Shown here: one piece after another, positions 12,537-24,055 of the stretch
How the letters are laid out: every line of letters starts with the position of its first letter
Position numbering within the stretch: the stretch's first letter is position 1
Assembly (NCBI RefSeq): GCF_910596095.1
Contig: NC_056534.1
Span: forward strand, 12,657,490 to 12,721,489
DNA: 64,000 nucleotides
Direction: 5' to 3'
Source of the DNA: Thunnus maccoyii
Lineage: Eukaryota; Chordata; Actinopteri; Scombriformes; Scombridae
Notes under the pieces: model-generated
What the model saw: only the letters and a program-made list of their open reading frames with translations
Database searches by the model: none
What the model was told of the DNA's origin: nothing
Program-made: the position numbers and the translations under genes

Positions 12537-12858
12537 GTTGTCCAATACAACTACACACACCAATGGCTTAATAATGTCTAATATCAACTACGTAGCCTCA
12601 ACAAAAACTGTTAAGTAAGGTATTAAATATCTGAATCTCCCTCTGGATGGAGACTACTAAAGACCAGGTCTGACAGGGTGAGGAATTCTCACGATGAATG
12701 AGCTGATGATCAGTCTTCCGTGTGATATTGGTGGTTGATGACGGTGCTCTTGTTTAAATCATTGACGACTGAACAATGATGGCATAATGTACAACAGGTT
12801 TTATGTTAAGCAGTCACTGATGTAGATTGTTTTATGTGACTTTTATAGTGTTTTAGTG

Positions 12859-13348
12859 GGGGAGAACAGGGTTGGTTGTCCCTTTGTTATTTTAATGGGG
12901 GAAAATAATAAATGGAGGCAATTTAAAAAAATAATTTTAAAAGTTTAATTTCATGTTGAATGTTCATGAATGTCACAACCAACCCTGAAGAGAATGTGAC
13001 AAGCATTCCCAACTGGGATTTTTTTGCTACCAGCAAAGCTAACAACCATATGTTGTAGCGTAGCTAAGAAAAATCTAAACTATAGCTTTCCCCTCATACT
13101 TTTTAATGGTAACAATTGTTTTATTATAAACCCACTGTGTAAAAGCCTAGAAGAGAAACACTGAAGAGCTGGATATTTTCATTTTGACATGAAAAACTCT
13201 CACCTCAATGTCAAGTTTCGTACTCCTCAAATGACCTTGTAGGTGACCTCTGACCCCAATCCTGAAAATTTCAGTACCAACATTTTTTTCAACAGCACCC
13301 TCTAGGGAGCAACATCTAACGAATGTGACAACCAACCCTGTTCTCCCC
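12859..13348. mobile_element. MITE A, perfect 22 bp terminal inverted repeats
   Basis: Bases 12859-12880 (GGGGAGAACAGGG…) and 13327-13348 (…CCCTGTTCTCCCC) are perfect inverted copies. The 490 bp body is AT-rich with no coding potential and repeats the subterminal motif CAACCAACCCTG. A non-autonomous DNA transposon. No clear target-site duplication. Confidence 0.85.
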
Positions 13349-13869
13349 TATAATATATTTTATAATGGGTTTTTTGGGGGGGTTTGTTTATGATTTCTGC
13401 AATGAAGTTAAAGATATATTTAAGACATATAAAATACTCTGCTTTGGATAACAATTTGTGTCTGTTATTTGTTATGGTTTTTCCAAAAAACAACAACAGT
13501 TACCTCAGTCAAAAATGTGTTTCTCTGTGCTCACCTTAAATCTGAGTTAAAGGGGCATGTCTACAGGCATGATTTGTGACATCACAACTAGTGTGGAGCC
13601 AATTGAGGGCAAGTATACATCACAACAAGTGTGATGTGGACACTTGAAGCCTCCAGAGAGGTGTAGGCTACTACAAAGTAAGTTCAACATACCCAGGCTT
13701 TCTTTGTGTGAGTTGGTTAGACAAACCCCAAACTCACAATCAGAGATAAGTGGTATCACGATGGTGGTTATGAAATGTCCTTGTTAACTCAGGCTTTCTG
13801 CTTCAGACTCTGTGCGCGTTCGCATGAAAGGGGGCATTTGGTGCATCATTTGACTCTTTTTCCGCACAA

Positions 13870-14059
13870 AACGGACCGATCATGTGCCGCCTGCTCCAAT
13901 CAGGAGGAACAGGTCATTATAATGGAGAGCTATGAAGAATATAAATACATTTTCACAGCAAAAAGCAATGCTGTTGCTGCAAATAAGGCGAGAGAGGAAT
14001 GCTGGCATAAAATTGCTGATTGCGTAAATTCGTTTATTAAAAAACTAATTCGTAATTAG
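13870..14059 (+). pseudogene. Myb/SANT-like DNA-binding domain fragment
   Basis: The end of a 94-codon frame reads EEQVIIMESYEEYKYIF, then KSNAVAANKAREECWHKIADCVN. This resembles the Myb/SANT-like (NAIF1/MSANTD-type) domain common in fish and linked to Harbinger-type elements, with the tryptophan in the right place. The similarity stops after CVN and the frame ends at 14057-14059; the second half of the domain is not found nearby. It lies between MITE A and MITE B. Could be one exon of an unannotated gene or a relic; a relic is more likely. Confidence 0.5.
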
Positions 14060-14250
14060 TTAACATATTTATTTTACCACTCAATGCCTCCCACATCCAG
14101 AGCTCTTAAACTTTAAACTTGATGCTGCAGATTTAAACGTTATACTCAAGAAGTGCATTTAGGTCTGACTTTGTCCCATAATGAAGGATAAGTGGAAATC
14201 ACTTTAGAGTTTGGCCAAATCAAAGTGAAATTAATATTATAGATTGAATA

Positions 14251-14881
14251 GGGGAGACCAGGGACAGTTGTAATACTTTTTGCGATTTTCCCAATAAATC
14301 AAAAACCATTGGAACTGGAACAGTCCATTTGCTATATTATAAACTGCAATGTGCCAACTACTGAAACAATGTATTTAAGTGGTTTTCTGAAATATGTACA
14401 GGTTGAAAAATTGATTTAAATACAGTCACTCCACTGTTACAACTGTCACAGTGTACAAGGACAGTTGTAACACATGCCACGGACGGCTGTAACATGTCAA
14501 AAATATACATAATTAATCGATCATATACTCAAAATGAAAAAGATTATTTATCATTCATGTTATTGTGACTATTCATTTCTTTTTTTTAATGAATAAAGGT
14601 ATTAATAATGAAGACCCTTTTTCACACTTCATGACAAAAAAGAGGGGAAGCCATCAAATTATATGCAAGAAAATTATTAAATGGGTAGAACACACATCCT
14701 CAAAAAAGTTTAAACATGAAATCAAAATGGATTAGCTTGAGGACAACATTCAGTACAGAGTCACATGGCAAATGCCGTATGATTTGGCCACTGTCCTGAC
14801 TGATTTGCCCTGTTTCCACTGATGTGGAACTGATTATCATTAACTTAGCATGTAATTTTATGACATTTTACAATTAATTTG

Positions 14882-14932
<51 letters not shown>

Positions 14933-15366
14933 GTTTATGTAGGCCTTTAGGTTTTTAAAATATAAATGAAACTTGGTTCAACAAGGCGTTACAACCATCC
15001 TAGTATCACCAGCCATGTTTTCACCTCATGTGAACTAGCTTGACTGCTAGTTTGACACATGTTAGCCATTTCTATTTTTTGCTTATAAAACAGTGATTCT
15101 AATAATACTTGTTTGGATTCCTCAACATTTGATCTTAGGACAGTATCCAAAAAATACATCTGATAGACAAGTTAAATTTTTACCTCAAAAAACACTTTTG
15201 CTTGTAACTTTCTCTGGGAGTTTCAAATGTGGCTCCTTTTTTGTAAACAAGAAGACAATCTAACAGAGCACAAGCAGAGTGAGTGTAACCACTGTAGCTT
15301 GTTTCTAATTGGAAGAATTCAACGTGTTACAACCATCCCATGTTACAACTGTCCCTGGTCTCCCCT
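14251..15366. mobile_element. MITE B, perfect 26 bp terminal inverted repeats
   Basis: Bases 14248-14273 and 15343-15368 are perfect inverted copies; the tips read GGGGAGACCAGGGACAGTTG. The element may be flanked by a TA duplication (…AATA/GGGG and CCCC/TATT…), as in Tc1/mariner-type insertions. Several internal copies of GTTACAAC(C/T)(A/G)TCC near both ends look like subterminal transposase-binding repeats. About 1.1 kb, with no transposase frame. It contains a (TCTA)n tract. Confidence 0.85.
14882..14932. repeat. (TCTA)n tetranucleotide microsatellite
   Basis: About 12-13 perfect units, inside MITE B. Confidence 0.98.
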
Positions 15367-15369
15367 ATT

Positions 15370-16430
15370 ATCTGTGATAAATACCAATAGAATGGTCAAT
15401 TTTATTTTATTTTTTTTTGTTCAAAGTATTTCTTCATTTTTTTTATTAGTTTTTTCTTCTTTTTTTGAAATACAGTTTGATATATTTTAACAAAATCCCA
15501 TCCTGCAAGTAACCCTAGCTTCTTGCACCATTACAAATTTACAACATGACATATCAAATCAATGGTAAGTATGATAAAAGACTAATCAATTTTCTAACTG
15601 GTGTTCTATTAGCTGCAATACCAGCGGTGTTAAATGGACTTGGCAGCAAATCAGGTAGGTAGTGAAAGGGCAGCACTTTTTATTGCCGATTTAAGCCGAA
15701 ACTCAGAACATAACCTGCTCCGGACCAGGTTAAATTTGCAGTATAAGTTACCATGGTGATGTAGCCAGGTGAAAAGAGAGCCATCTTCGTGACATTGAAA
15801 ACCCTGGCTTTAGGCTCAACACACCTCGCTAACCCACTAATCTTGCTTCGTAGTACACCCCTCAGGGCACATACACTGAGAATGGACTTAAGGAGACGTT
15901 TAATATCCAGTTTCTAAATCTTTGAAATTAACAATATTTGCATATTCATAGATTGAGGATTTTTTAATCAGGAAGAAGGAGTAAATGTTATTTCAAGGAC
16001 TGTCAACAAGGCAACTGAACATTTTTTGTGGAAAAACCATGTCATATACAATTTATTATTCCAAGCGTCAGATTTTTAACATGTCTGAAAACATGTCTGG
16101 AGGGGATCTTTAATATGGTGAAACTTTCCCACCTCCGCAGATGAAAGTGAAAACAGCCTCCTAGTGTCAAACTCTGCACATAAATCAGTCTGCACAGTGA
16201 AGCTCAAACATCAAAGTTAAGTAACAATAAGAAAACAGAGGGGAAACTTGATGTTGCATTGCATATTACAGGTGTTTCTATATTCCTGGCAACTTTTCAT
16301 TATATTAGTGTGTGTTGAGCCACAAATTTGCTAAACTTATTTTAGTGTTCCTAGTTATACATTACATTGAATGTTAATGTTCACAATTAGATAACATTGG
16401 TAAACAACTTCAAAAAATTAGGATTTGGAT
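15370..16430. other. intergenic DNA upstream of stox2
   Basis: No gene recognised on the plus strand. On the minus strand there is an AATAAA (plus-strand TTTATT, 16052-16057) about 380 bases beyond the minus-strand frame at 16432-16679, where a 3' UTR would be expected if that frame is real. Confidence 0.35.
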
Positions 16431-16431
16431 G

Positions 16432-16679
16432 CTACTCCAAAGAGGAAATTAGGAGTTTACGAGTAGCACTTGAACGCAGCACAAGTCCTCGCCTCTTTTG
16501 TCGCTGAAAATAGGCCTTAATACTCTTTGACAGTTGGGGATAGTTGGCTCCAGTGGACGGCGTGTCAGGTTGCTGATTTCCCTGGTTTTTACATGGAGCA
16601 CCTGTGCGTAAAAGTTCTTCAACATCCCGCTGCAGACTCTGGACAACAAGCGCAGTGTGTTTTCTTCCACCTTGTAGTA
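16432..16679 (-). CDS. unidentified minus-strand open frame, possible terminal exon
   Basis: An 84-codon frame ending in TAG (16432-16434). Upstream in the same frame is TAG inside the sequence CTTTTAG, which would serve as a splice acceptor at about 16680. Composition looks protein-like: KHTALVVQSLQRDVEELL, then a Pro/Gly/Asn linker, then a basic stretch IKAYFQRQKRRG. I do not recognise the family. A second frame over the same bases is also open, which lowers confidence. Any upstream exons would lie antisense within stox2. It could also be chance in the GC-richer stox2 promoter. Confidence 0.3.
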
Positions 16680-16689
16680 AACACACCTA

Positions 16690-16822
16690 AAAGATTATCA
16701 GCCAGTTTTTTGGATAGAAACCTAAGAGTGGATTGAACAATGCCCCACATTTAAGAAGCAGTCCGGTTTTTTGTTTTTTTTTATTTTCATGTGGACTACA
16801 GTTAACTCTGCCTGCAACAGGA
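16690..16822 (+). promoter_or_regulatory. stox2: probable promoter / 5' UTR of the upstream stox2 first exon
   Basis: Leads into the ATG at 16823 (cagGAATGG context). No TATA box is clear. Assigned only because a first coding exon follows without a visible splice acceptor that would join an earlier exon in frame. Confidence 0.3.
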
Positions 16823-17174
16823 ATGGAGAAGTTGCTCCAAATAGCTCCGCACTCTCTGGCTCTGGTGTTGTCGCGGGTTTGCGGAGAGGATAAAGAGGAT
16901 TCACCGTCATCATCATCATCATCGCAAGCCGTGCTCTCAGTAAAGTTAGAGCATCACGTCGGCTACGAGGTCTTCGCTGACTTTAAAGCCACCAACATGC
17001 AGCACTACTGGAACAAGGCGCTGACACACGCGCTGTCGGAGATTTTCTTCCTCGGCTGGATAGATGAGCATGTGCTGCTGATCCAGGGGAAAGAAGTTCA
17101 CCTTCAAGTCCTCAGGAACGGGTGGACGAGACGGACCCTAAAACCACCACAGGGCTTTGACATCAAGTGCATGG
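16823..17174 (+). CDS. stox2: stox2 alternative first exon A (long, STOX1-like N-terminus)
   Basis: 352 nt, 117 codons plus one base, ending at the donor GTGGGT. The start LLQIAPHSLALVLSRV and the part around NKALTHALSEIFFLGW, VLLIQGKEVHLQVLRNGW and PPQGFDIKCMG follow the N-terminal domain recalled for STOX1. It splices in phase 1 to the exon at 26938 (CMG/DVSPIS). A serine run is encoded by a (TCA)n tract at 16907-16923. The next exon is 9.8 kb away, so exon B sits inside this intron. Confidence 0.85.
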
Positions 17175-20100
17175 GTGGGTATCCGATATGTATATATTCA
17201 GGTAATTAAAAAGTTAAGACAGTTGAGCTGCAATCATAACAACGCTGTAACAATTTACACAGCTGTACACGCCAATAGCTGCCCTGACACTGACACTGGT
17301 TGACGTGGAGACACATATAGGTGTGTTTTGGTATTTTGTTCAAGGGTGCAGTAGTGAGAGAGACAAAGCATTGAGGCATCATGAGGTTTCTGTTATTCAT
17401 ATATGTGTAAGCAATGTTTTCCCCTTTTTTGTGCAGTTGTAGGATAGAAGGTGCAATTGCAATAACTAACTAATCAAGGAAATAATCAATAAAACAAAAA
17501 ATATTCAAGTCCTAGATTTTAAAATAAATAATAAAACTATTTAAAAAGATTAAATTTCCATTCAGTGTTTCATTTAATTAATCAGGATCCCTTTAACTTT
17601 ATCAAAACAGTGGCTATACCTTTACACACACATACCGCATAAACAGATAACTCAGAACCACATTCCAACACACTATAACACCAACTCACAACATCCAAGT
17701 CTTACATAACTGCTCGCCCTTAACATCTATTTATTTGGCCCATGCATTGAAAAGAAAATATGCTTGAAAATATAAAGATCAGCCTTCAGAGACCTGAGAG
17801 ACTTGTAACTGACTTGCACGTTGCTTATGAACACTTGGGGTTTTACTTTACTGTCTGTCTCACACCTGTTGGTCGGTTTCAGTTTAGGACTACTGTTACT
17901 CCTCGTCCATGTAGCTTCTCAGTGTTTGGCGTATCTTCTCATATTTTATGGTGTGCTAAATACCTTTTTGACATGATTTAGCTGCAGTTCGTGGCTCTTC
18001 AGAGCTCTGCTGATTTCATACCTCTTTTAGAGCTGGCAAATACTGCTGATTGATAACCAACTCAATATGACCCTCCTTTTTTTTGTAAGTGTGATTTAAA
18101 ATACTTTTCCCAGAGGTTTTTTTATCTGAAATGATCTACTCCCTCTATGAGTCAATGCTGGATTTCTGCTGGTAGGTTGCATGAAGCCAGTAGAAGCTAG
18201 TCTAATGAGAGGAGTTTAGGGAGCATCTCAACCTTCCGACCTAAGCTTCCTCATGCCATATAGGCTTACTCATCCAGATAGAAGATTCAAGACTGAAGCC
18301 CAGTTCTTCCACTTCAACATTCCCACACTAAAACTCATCTTCCCCTGACAAGGCTATAATTTTTGTATGTGCCAGGACAGGTTTGGACGACTTGTGGTAT
18401 TGTCAGCAAGTCTAACCGTTGCACCCTTCACACTGCCCTCAAAAGCTTCTATGCGTGAGTGTGCAAAGGAGAGGGAGGCGTGCAGCTTGCCATAGATGAT
18501 TTAATTTATGTCCGATTCACAATAGAGCTTCAGACAAAAGAGCTTCAGTGAGCAGCATCAACCTGAAGCAGAGGAAACTGAAAAAGTTATGGAGCAGGTG
18601 GGGGGGATGATGTAGACTTAAATTTGTAATACTGTTTGGTCATCACATTGATTGCATGATACCTTTGTATCTAAATAAAAACATGGTTAACATCATTAAA
18701 CTCACTTGTCACGCATTTGTACTGCAATTTTAAGGAATAAACGTAAAAATATCAGGGTGTTTCCAGTGTTTTATAGCAGAGTTGGGCCACCCATAAACAC
18801 CTTTATTCTATGAACTAAAGCTTGAACCTACTGAGACAAAGAGCAGAGTGCTGATAGTAAACTGAATATCTTTGGGTTGTGGACTGTTGACTTGGACAAA
18901 ACAAGACATTTGAGGGCTTGAGCTTTGGAAAACTGATCAACATTTCTCACCATTTCTGATATTAATATCAGCAAAAAATTGAGAAAATAATCGACAGATT
19001 AATCAGTAATGAAAACAATCGTTAGTTGCAGCCCTATTGTTACTGCTCTCATCAGCGTCCTCTCCAGTTGTTGCAGGCAGCTGTTTTAAGCAAAAGAGAA
19101 GCTCTGATAAACCCACCTGCACAGCAACAAACAGCAGAAAGACAAAATGACTAGCTGGGGAACATAGTCGGATGTTTAAAAACTGGATATTTTCCTTTGA
19201 GTTAGAGGTGGAGTTAGAGGAGTTGGTGGAGACCAAAACAGAGCTAGAAGGAGAGCGAAATTTGCACTCAACAGGTTACCAGAAACATGACTCCAAATAA
19301 ATGCTAATGTTGATCTGCTGGACTAGGCGACTGTTTGCTAACACATTTGCGATAACAGCTTTAAAAGGTGATAATACTTTATGTTACTCTTGTGTTAATG
19401 CCTCCAATTGGCCAAAAAACAAACAATTAATGCAGGTTTAGCAGATCATTTTCAGACCTAACTTTGAGATTAGTCACTTAATGTTTATCAGAACTGAACC
19501 TGTACGCCCACTGCTGATTGAGCTGTGGATTTTAGTGTGCACTGAACACTCAAACTCCTCTCCAGCTCCTTTTGTGTTATCAGATTTCTACATTGAGCTG
19601 CCAGGTGTTGATTGTATTGAATTAAAAAGCTGTAATACTTGAAGCTATGTTGTAGTCCAAAGGTAAATCTTCAACTAGATTGTGATTGTGTGTCAGTCGG
19701 TGGTTTGTCTCTCTTTCTGCCCGTCAGAAGAGGTGTCGTAGTTTCAGTAACACTACTGAAGCAAACACTGATAAGCTGTGGAATGTTTGTCTTAAAGCTA
19801 ATAACTCACCAGACTCTATAATGCTTAAACCAACAGAGCGTATATGTTATAATTTTGAGTCAGTTTTTCACAACTAAACCAGATTAGTAATAATCCATAC
19901 TGGATAATAACCTGGAAAATCAATTCAGGTCAGGATCAATGATTAGAAGTCATTGTGTTGTTATCAGAATGCATGTAAAAGTGCAGGTGGTTGTGTTTTT
20001 CATACTCACCTGTGTGGCCACAATATTATTGAGCAGCGTAATCAATCTTTGGTTTAATAGTAAGCCTTTGTGAATTCGACTAGGAGTTAAATGTTAACTG

Positions 20101-23100
20101 TTTTGCCTCTTTCAGAGCCCCTGAAACAGCTCAACATGCAAGTTTTTTTTTAAGCTTAAAGCGTCCAGAATTCTCCCGTTTTGTGTTTTAATTCTTATGG
20201 AAAATGTCCTACAGAAATGACAATAATATGCAAACCACTGCAGTGTGAGCTGCAAGTATCTGTGTGACTCTTGGTTGTCATGTCAAGATGTCAGATGACA
20301 AGTTCAAACAAAGTTCAGACAAATTTTCACCTACAGGCCATTCATTAACTATGTGTGTAGAAGGTATTTGGCATATTGTATGCTTATTAAATGATATGAC
20401 AATATGATCTTTTACTAACAGGATTTTGACTAACGAATGCATCTGAATAAGTTTTTTATGGACATATCTTTCACTGTAAGAAGGAAACTCAAACACAACC
20501 TGTGTTTGATTAGGCATTATTAAGCCTTCAGGATAACAAGGATAGAATAAAATCTCACACCACTTAGAAAATAATTAACAGTCTAAATAACTTGATTATT
20601 ACAGTTCAGTGAAGTCATTGCATGCATCATGATATTGTTGTGAAATGCATTTTGAAGTCAGAGTTTTAGTGCATTCACTCATATGACTGCTACAGTTTCG
20701 CATAAAGCAGATTATCCCACAAAGTGCCTGAGAATGTTTGATCAGGGCTGACAGCCAAAAACGTAGCTGGACTAATACATTTAGACAAAAGTTGTGGATT
20801 TTCAGCTGTGTGGTAACAAAATGTTTTTTAATACTGACAATTCAATCTGATTAAGTGAGGGACTTTGTATCCGTTGACTGGCAATAAACAATGGAATGGG
20901 AGGCTCTTAAGGAAGGAAAAGTGGAGCATTTGTTCAGGAAAGGACTATTTCACCGCATTCCCTGCTGCACCAGACGCATCCATTGGAAGGAAAGGGAGGG
21001 TCGCAGCAGAGAATTGGGGGAAATGTTTGACGCAGCGGAGAGATTTGTTGCCATATATCTTTCTGTCAGATCAGGATGTGGTATGTAGGCTGTTGTGATG
21101 GAACATTATTTTGTCTCTTTATTCAATGTCTGGCCTTCTATAGAGTTGAATTTTGAAAGACATGTGTTGTCATAGATGTTCCACTGGAGGGCAGACCACT
21201 GGCAAAAATCATCCTGTTTTCAACAAGCCATACATCCTTTAGTGTCTTACAGCTAAATACATAATGGCTAACTACTATCTTAAACAGCAGGATAGTAAAT
21301 CCTACTATCATTATGTAAATCTAAACACAATACAACATCAGTATCTGTTTCATCTAGGATTTGTCCTGCATGCAGGGCTCATTTAATGGTTCATTGGTTT
21401 ATTATCGATTTATTGATATCATTAATAAAGAATGCTACATTTCTACTTGGTAATATGTAGCGCGACCCATTAGACACATCCAGTCTACACTAGCTTGGTG
21501 TTGTTTTACTCTGAGCTGATGCACAGGATTTTGAGACATACACAGCTGTTAACAGCTTCAATACAATGCAACTTATATCTTGATGACATTTTTAAATAAA
21601 TATGGATAACAACCTTTTGTCAGATTGACCATAAAGCTTGCTAAACTAGCGAATGGACACTTCAATAATAAAAAACATATTAATCCCCTCTAGAGCTGCA
21701 AGTCTTGGCTACATACTATAGTCTTTAGGACGTACAATGTAGTACAAAGTCAAGAAGTTGTGATATGCAGCATAACAAGCTAGCAAAGCTCTGTAAATGG
21801 AACCGCATTCCTCTGCATGCACAGTGGCTTCTGCCTAACAAGGAACTACTCTCTGGAGGGTGAAAATGTGATTCAGAGCCGTTTCTAAACAAACTACCGT
21901 GACCAAAAACTCTTCATGGCGAAGGAACATGTCACCCAGTGCAACAGTGTGGCTCATTGACATGTTTTTAATAGTTTTTGGACAAGAACAGAGGTCTACA
22001 GCACAGAGGAATAAGATTTATCAGACTTTGGAAACACAAACAATACTTGTAAGTAGGATTAGTTCATTGTTGGTTTGGCTCTGCACATGAAATTTGTTGA
22101 CAATAAGCAAAATATAGAAAATCACCAGCCATACCTGTTAAGCTATTGTGGGGCCCTGGTGCAAGTTGGACCCCTACCGAACACTCTCCTACCAAACTAA
22201 AATAATAAAGGTCTTAAAACTAGATTTTGACACAGGGCCCTCCTACTAAAGAGGGTCTTGGGATTAAGTAATATTGCAGGCTCGCCCTTAATTAATATAT
22301 ATTTAAATAATGCAGTTCCTCTAAAAAATAGCAATTAATCAAATCACAAAAAATCATTTGGCATGCAGTAACTGTTTGGCTTTTGGTGAGCTCTGGAGCT
22401 CTGGGGCAGTTGCCCGCTGTGCCCGCACCTTGCTGCAAGAAACAATTATTGATTAATTTGATGATAACTGACTAACCAGTGAATTTTTTTCTCCATATAA
22501 ATGTCAGACAGTAGTGAAAAATGTCCATAATAATTTCCCCGAGTCCAAAGTAACGTCTTCAAATTGCTTTTTTTTATACAACCAACCCAAAGATGTTAAG
22601 TTTACCATAATATATGACAAAGAAAAGCATCAACTCCTCACAAGTGAGAGGCATAAACCAGTGAATTGTTGAAAAATGACTGAAACAATTAACAATTATC
22701 CTAATGAACTTTATTTTTATTTTATATTTTGTCAATATATTAACTGATTAACCAATAACTCAGCACCAGGCTTTTCCAGGGGAATTCCAGCAATAAATAT
22801 AAAATCATTGTAGCCACTATAGATATTTTTCAGAAAATTTCTTTCCCCTTAGCTATCAAGACATCCTGCCATTTTTTTTCCCCTCCTCCCAGTCGGTGTA
22901 AATGTGTCCTGCAGAGCTCAATTTGTAAAGTGTTGAGGGATCTCACATTTTCAGCAGCGATGCAGGATGTTCTGTCCACATAACAGGACAGTCAGTCCTT
23001 GTCTGTGTGCTGTCTGTCTGCTTCTATCTTGAGTAACTGGCTCTTTAAGGGGACAGCACTCAAAGGTAACAGCTATGAGATCATCGGCTTGCGTCGTCAT

Positions 23101-23827
23101 GGCAACAAAGGCTGTTGCAGCACTACTGAGAAATAAAATGGCTGGCGTGGTGTCGCTCCAACCCCACCACCACTCCTCCTACTCCTCCTCCTCCTCCTCC
23201 TCCTCCTCCTCCTCACCCCTCCTTCCCTTCCCTTCCTCTCCTCTTTCTCTTTGGTATCAGTGAACTGGAGCAGATTGGTTGTGACACTGTCCCCCTCCAC
23301 CCGTGCCCCGTCCTGCCCTCTCACTTTGCTCCCTATTCTATCCCTCCAACCGTCCATACACACTCCACACATGTGAGTCAGCAGGAGTCTGAAGTGAGCA
23401 GGAGCTGCCACTCTGGACATGATTAAGGTGATGCTTGGGTTTTTCTTTTCTTTCCTTTTCTTTTTTTTTTTTTAGTGGCAGCTCTCACACATTGTAGTTA
23501 CTGAATCAACCGGTGGAAACACTGATGAGAAAGACATAAATCTCCACCTTTTTTAAAATGATTCTCTTTGGTTGTCAAGTCTTCAGCTTTGGTGTTACTG
23601 TCAGGTTAGATACAAAAAGAGGATGGATGGTGGTTTCAGGGGCCCCTCATCCTTCAAGAGGGGAAGGAGGGTGAGGATGGAAATTTAGCCAAAGGTTTAG
23701 AGCTCTTGTTATTCCCCGGACATCATCTGAGGGCTAAATATTTTTTATTGTATGTGTGTGTGCGTGTGTGTGTGTGTTTCAGAGCTGTTGATATTTGCTC
23801 TCCTCTCTGCCTTATGTATGTCCTCGA

Positions 23828-23875
<48 letters not shown>

Positions 23876-23984
23876 TCTTGCATCCTCTCCTCCCCTCCCC
23901 TCAGCCTCAATCACCCAGACACAGACGCATGCATGCTCACGCAGAATCGCGCGCAGCAGGCGGATGCGCGCATACACACTCTCT

Positions 23985-24055
<71 letters not shown>

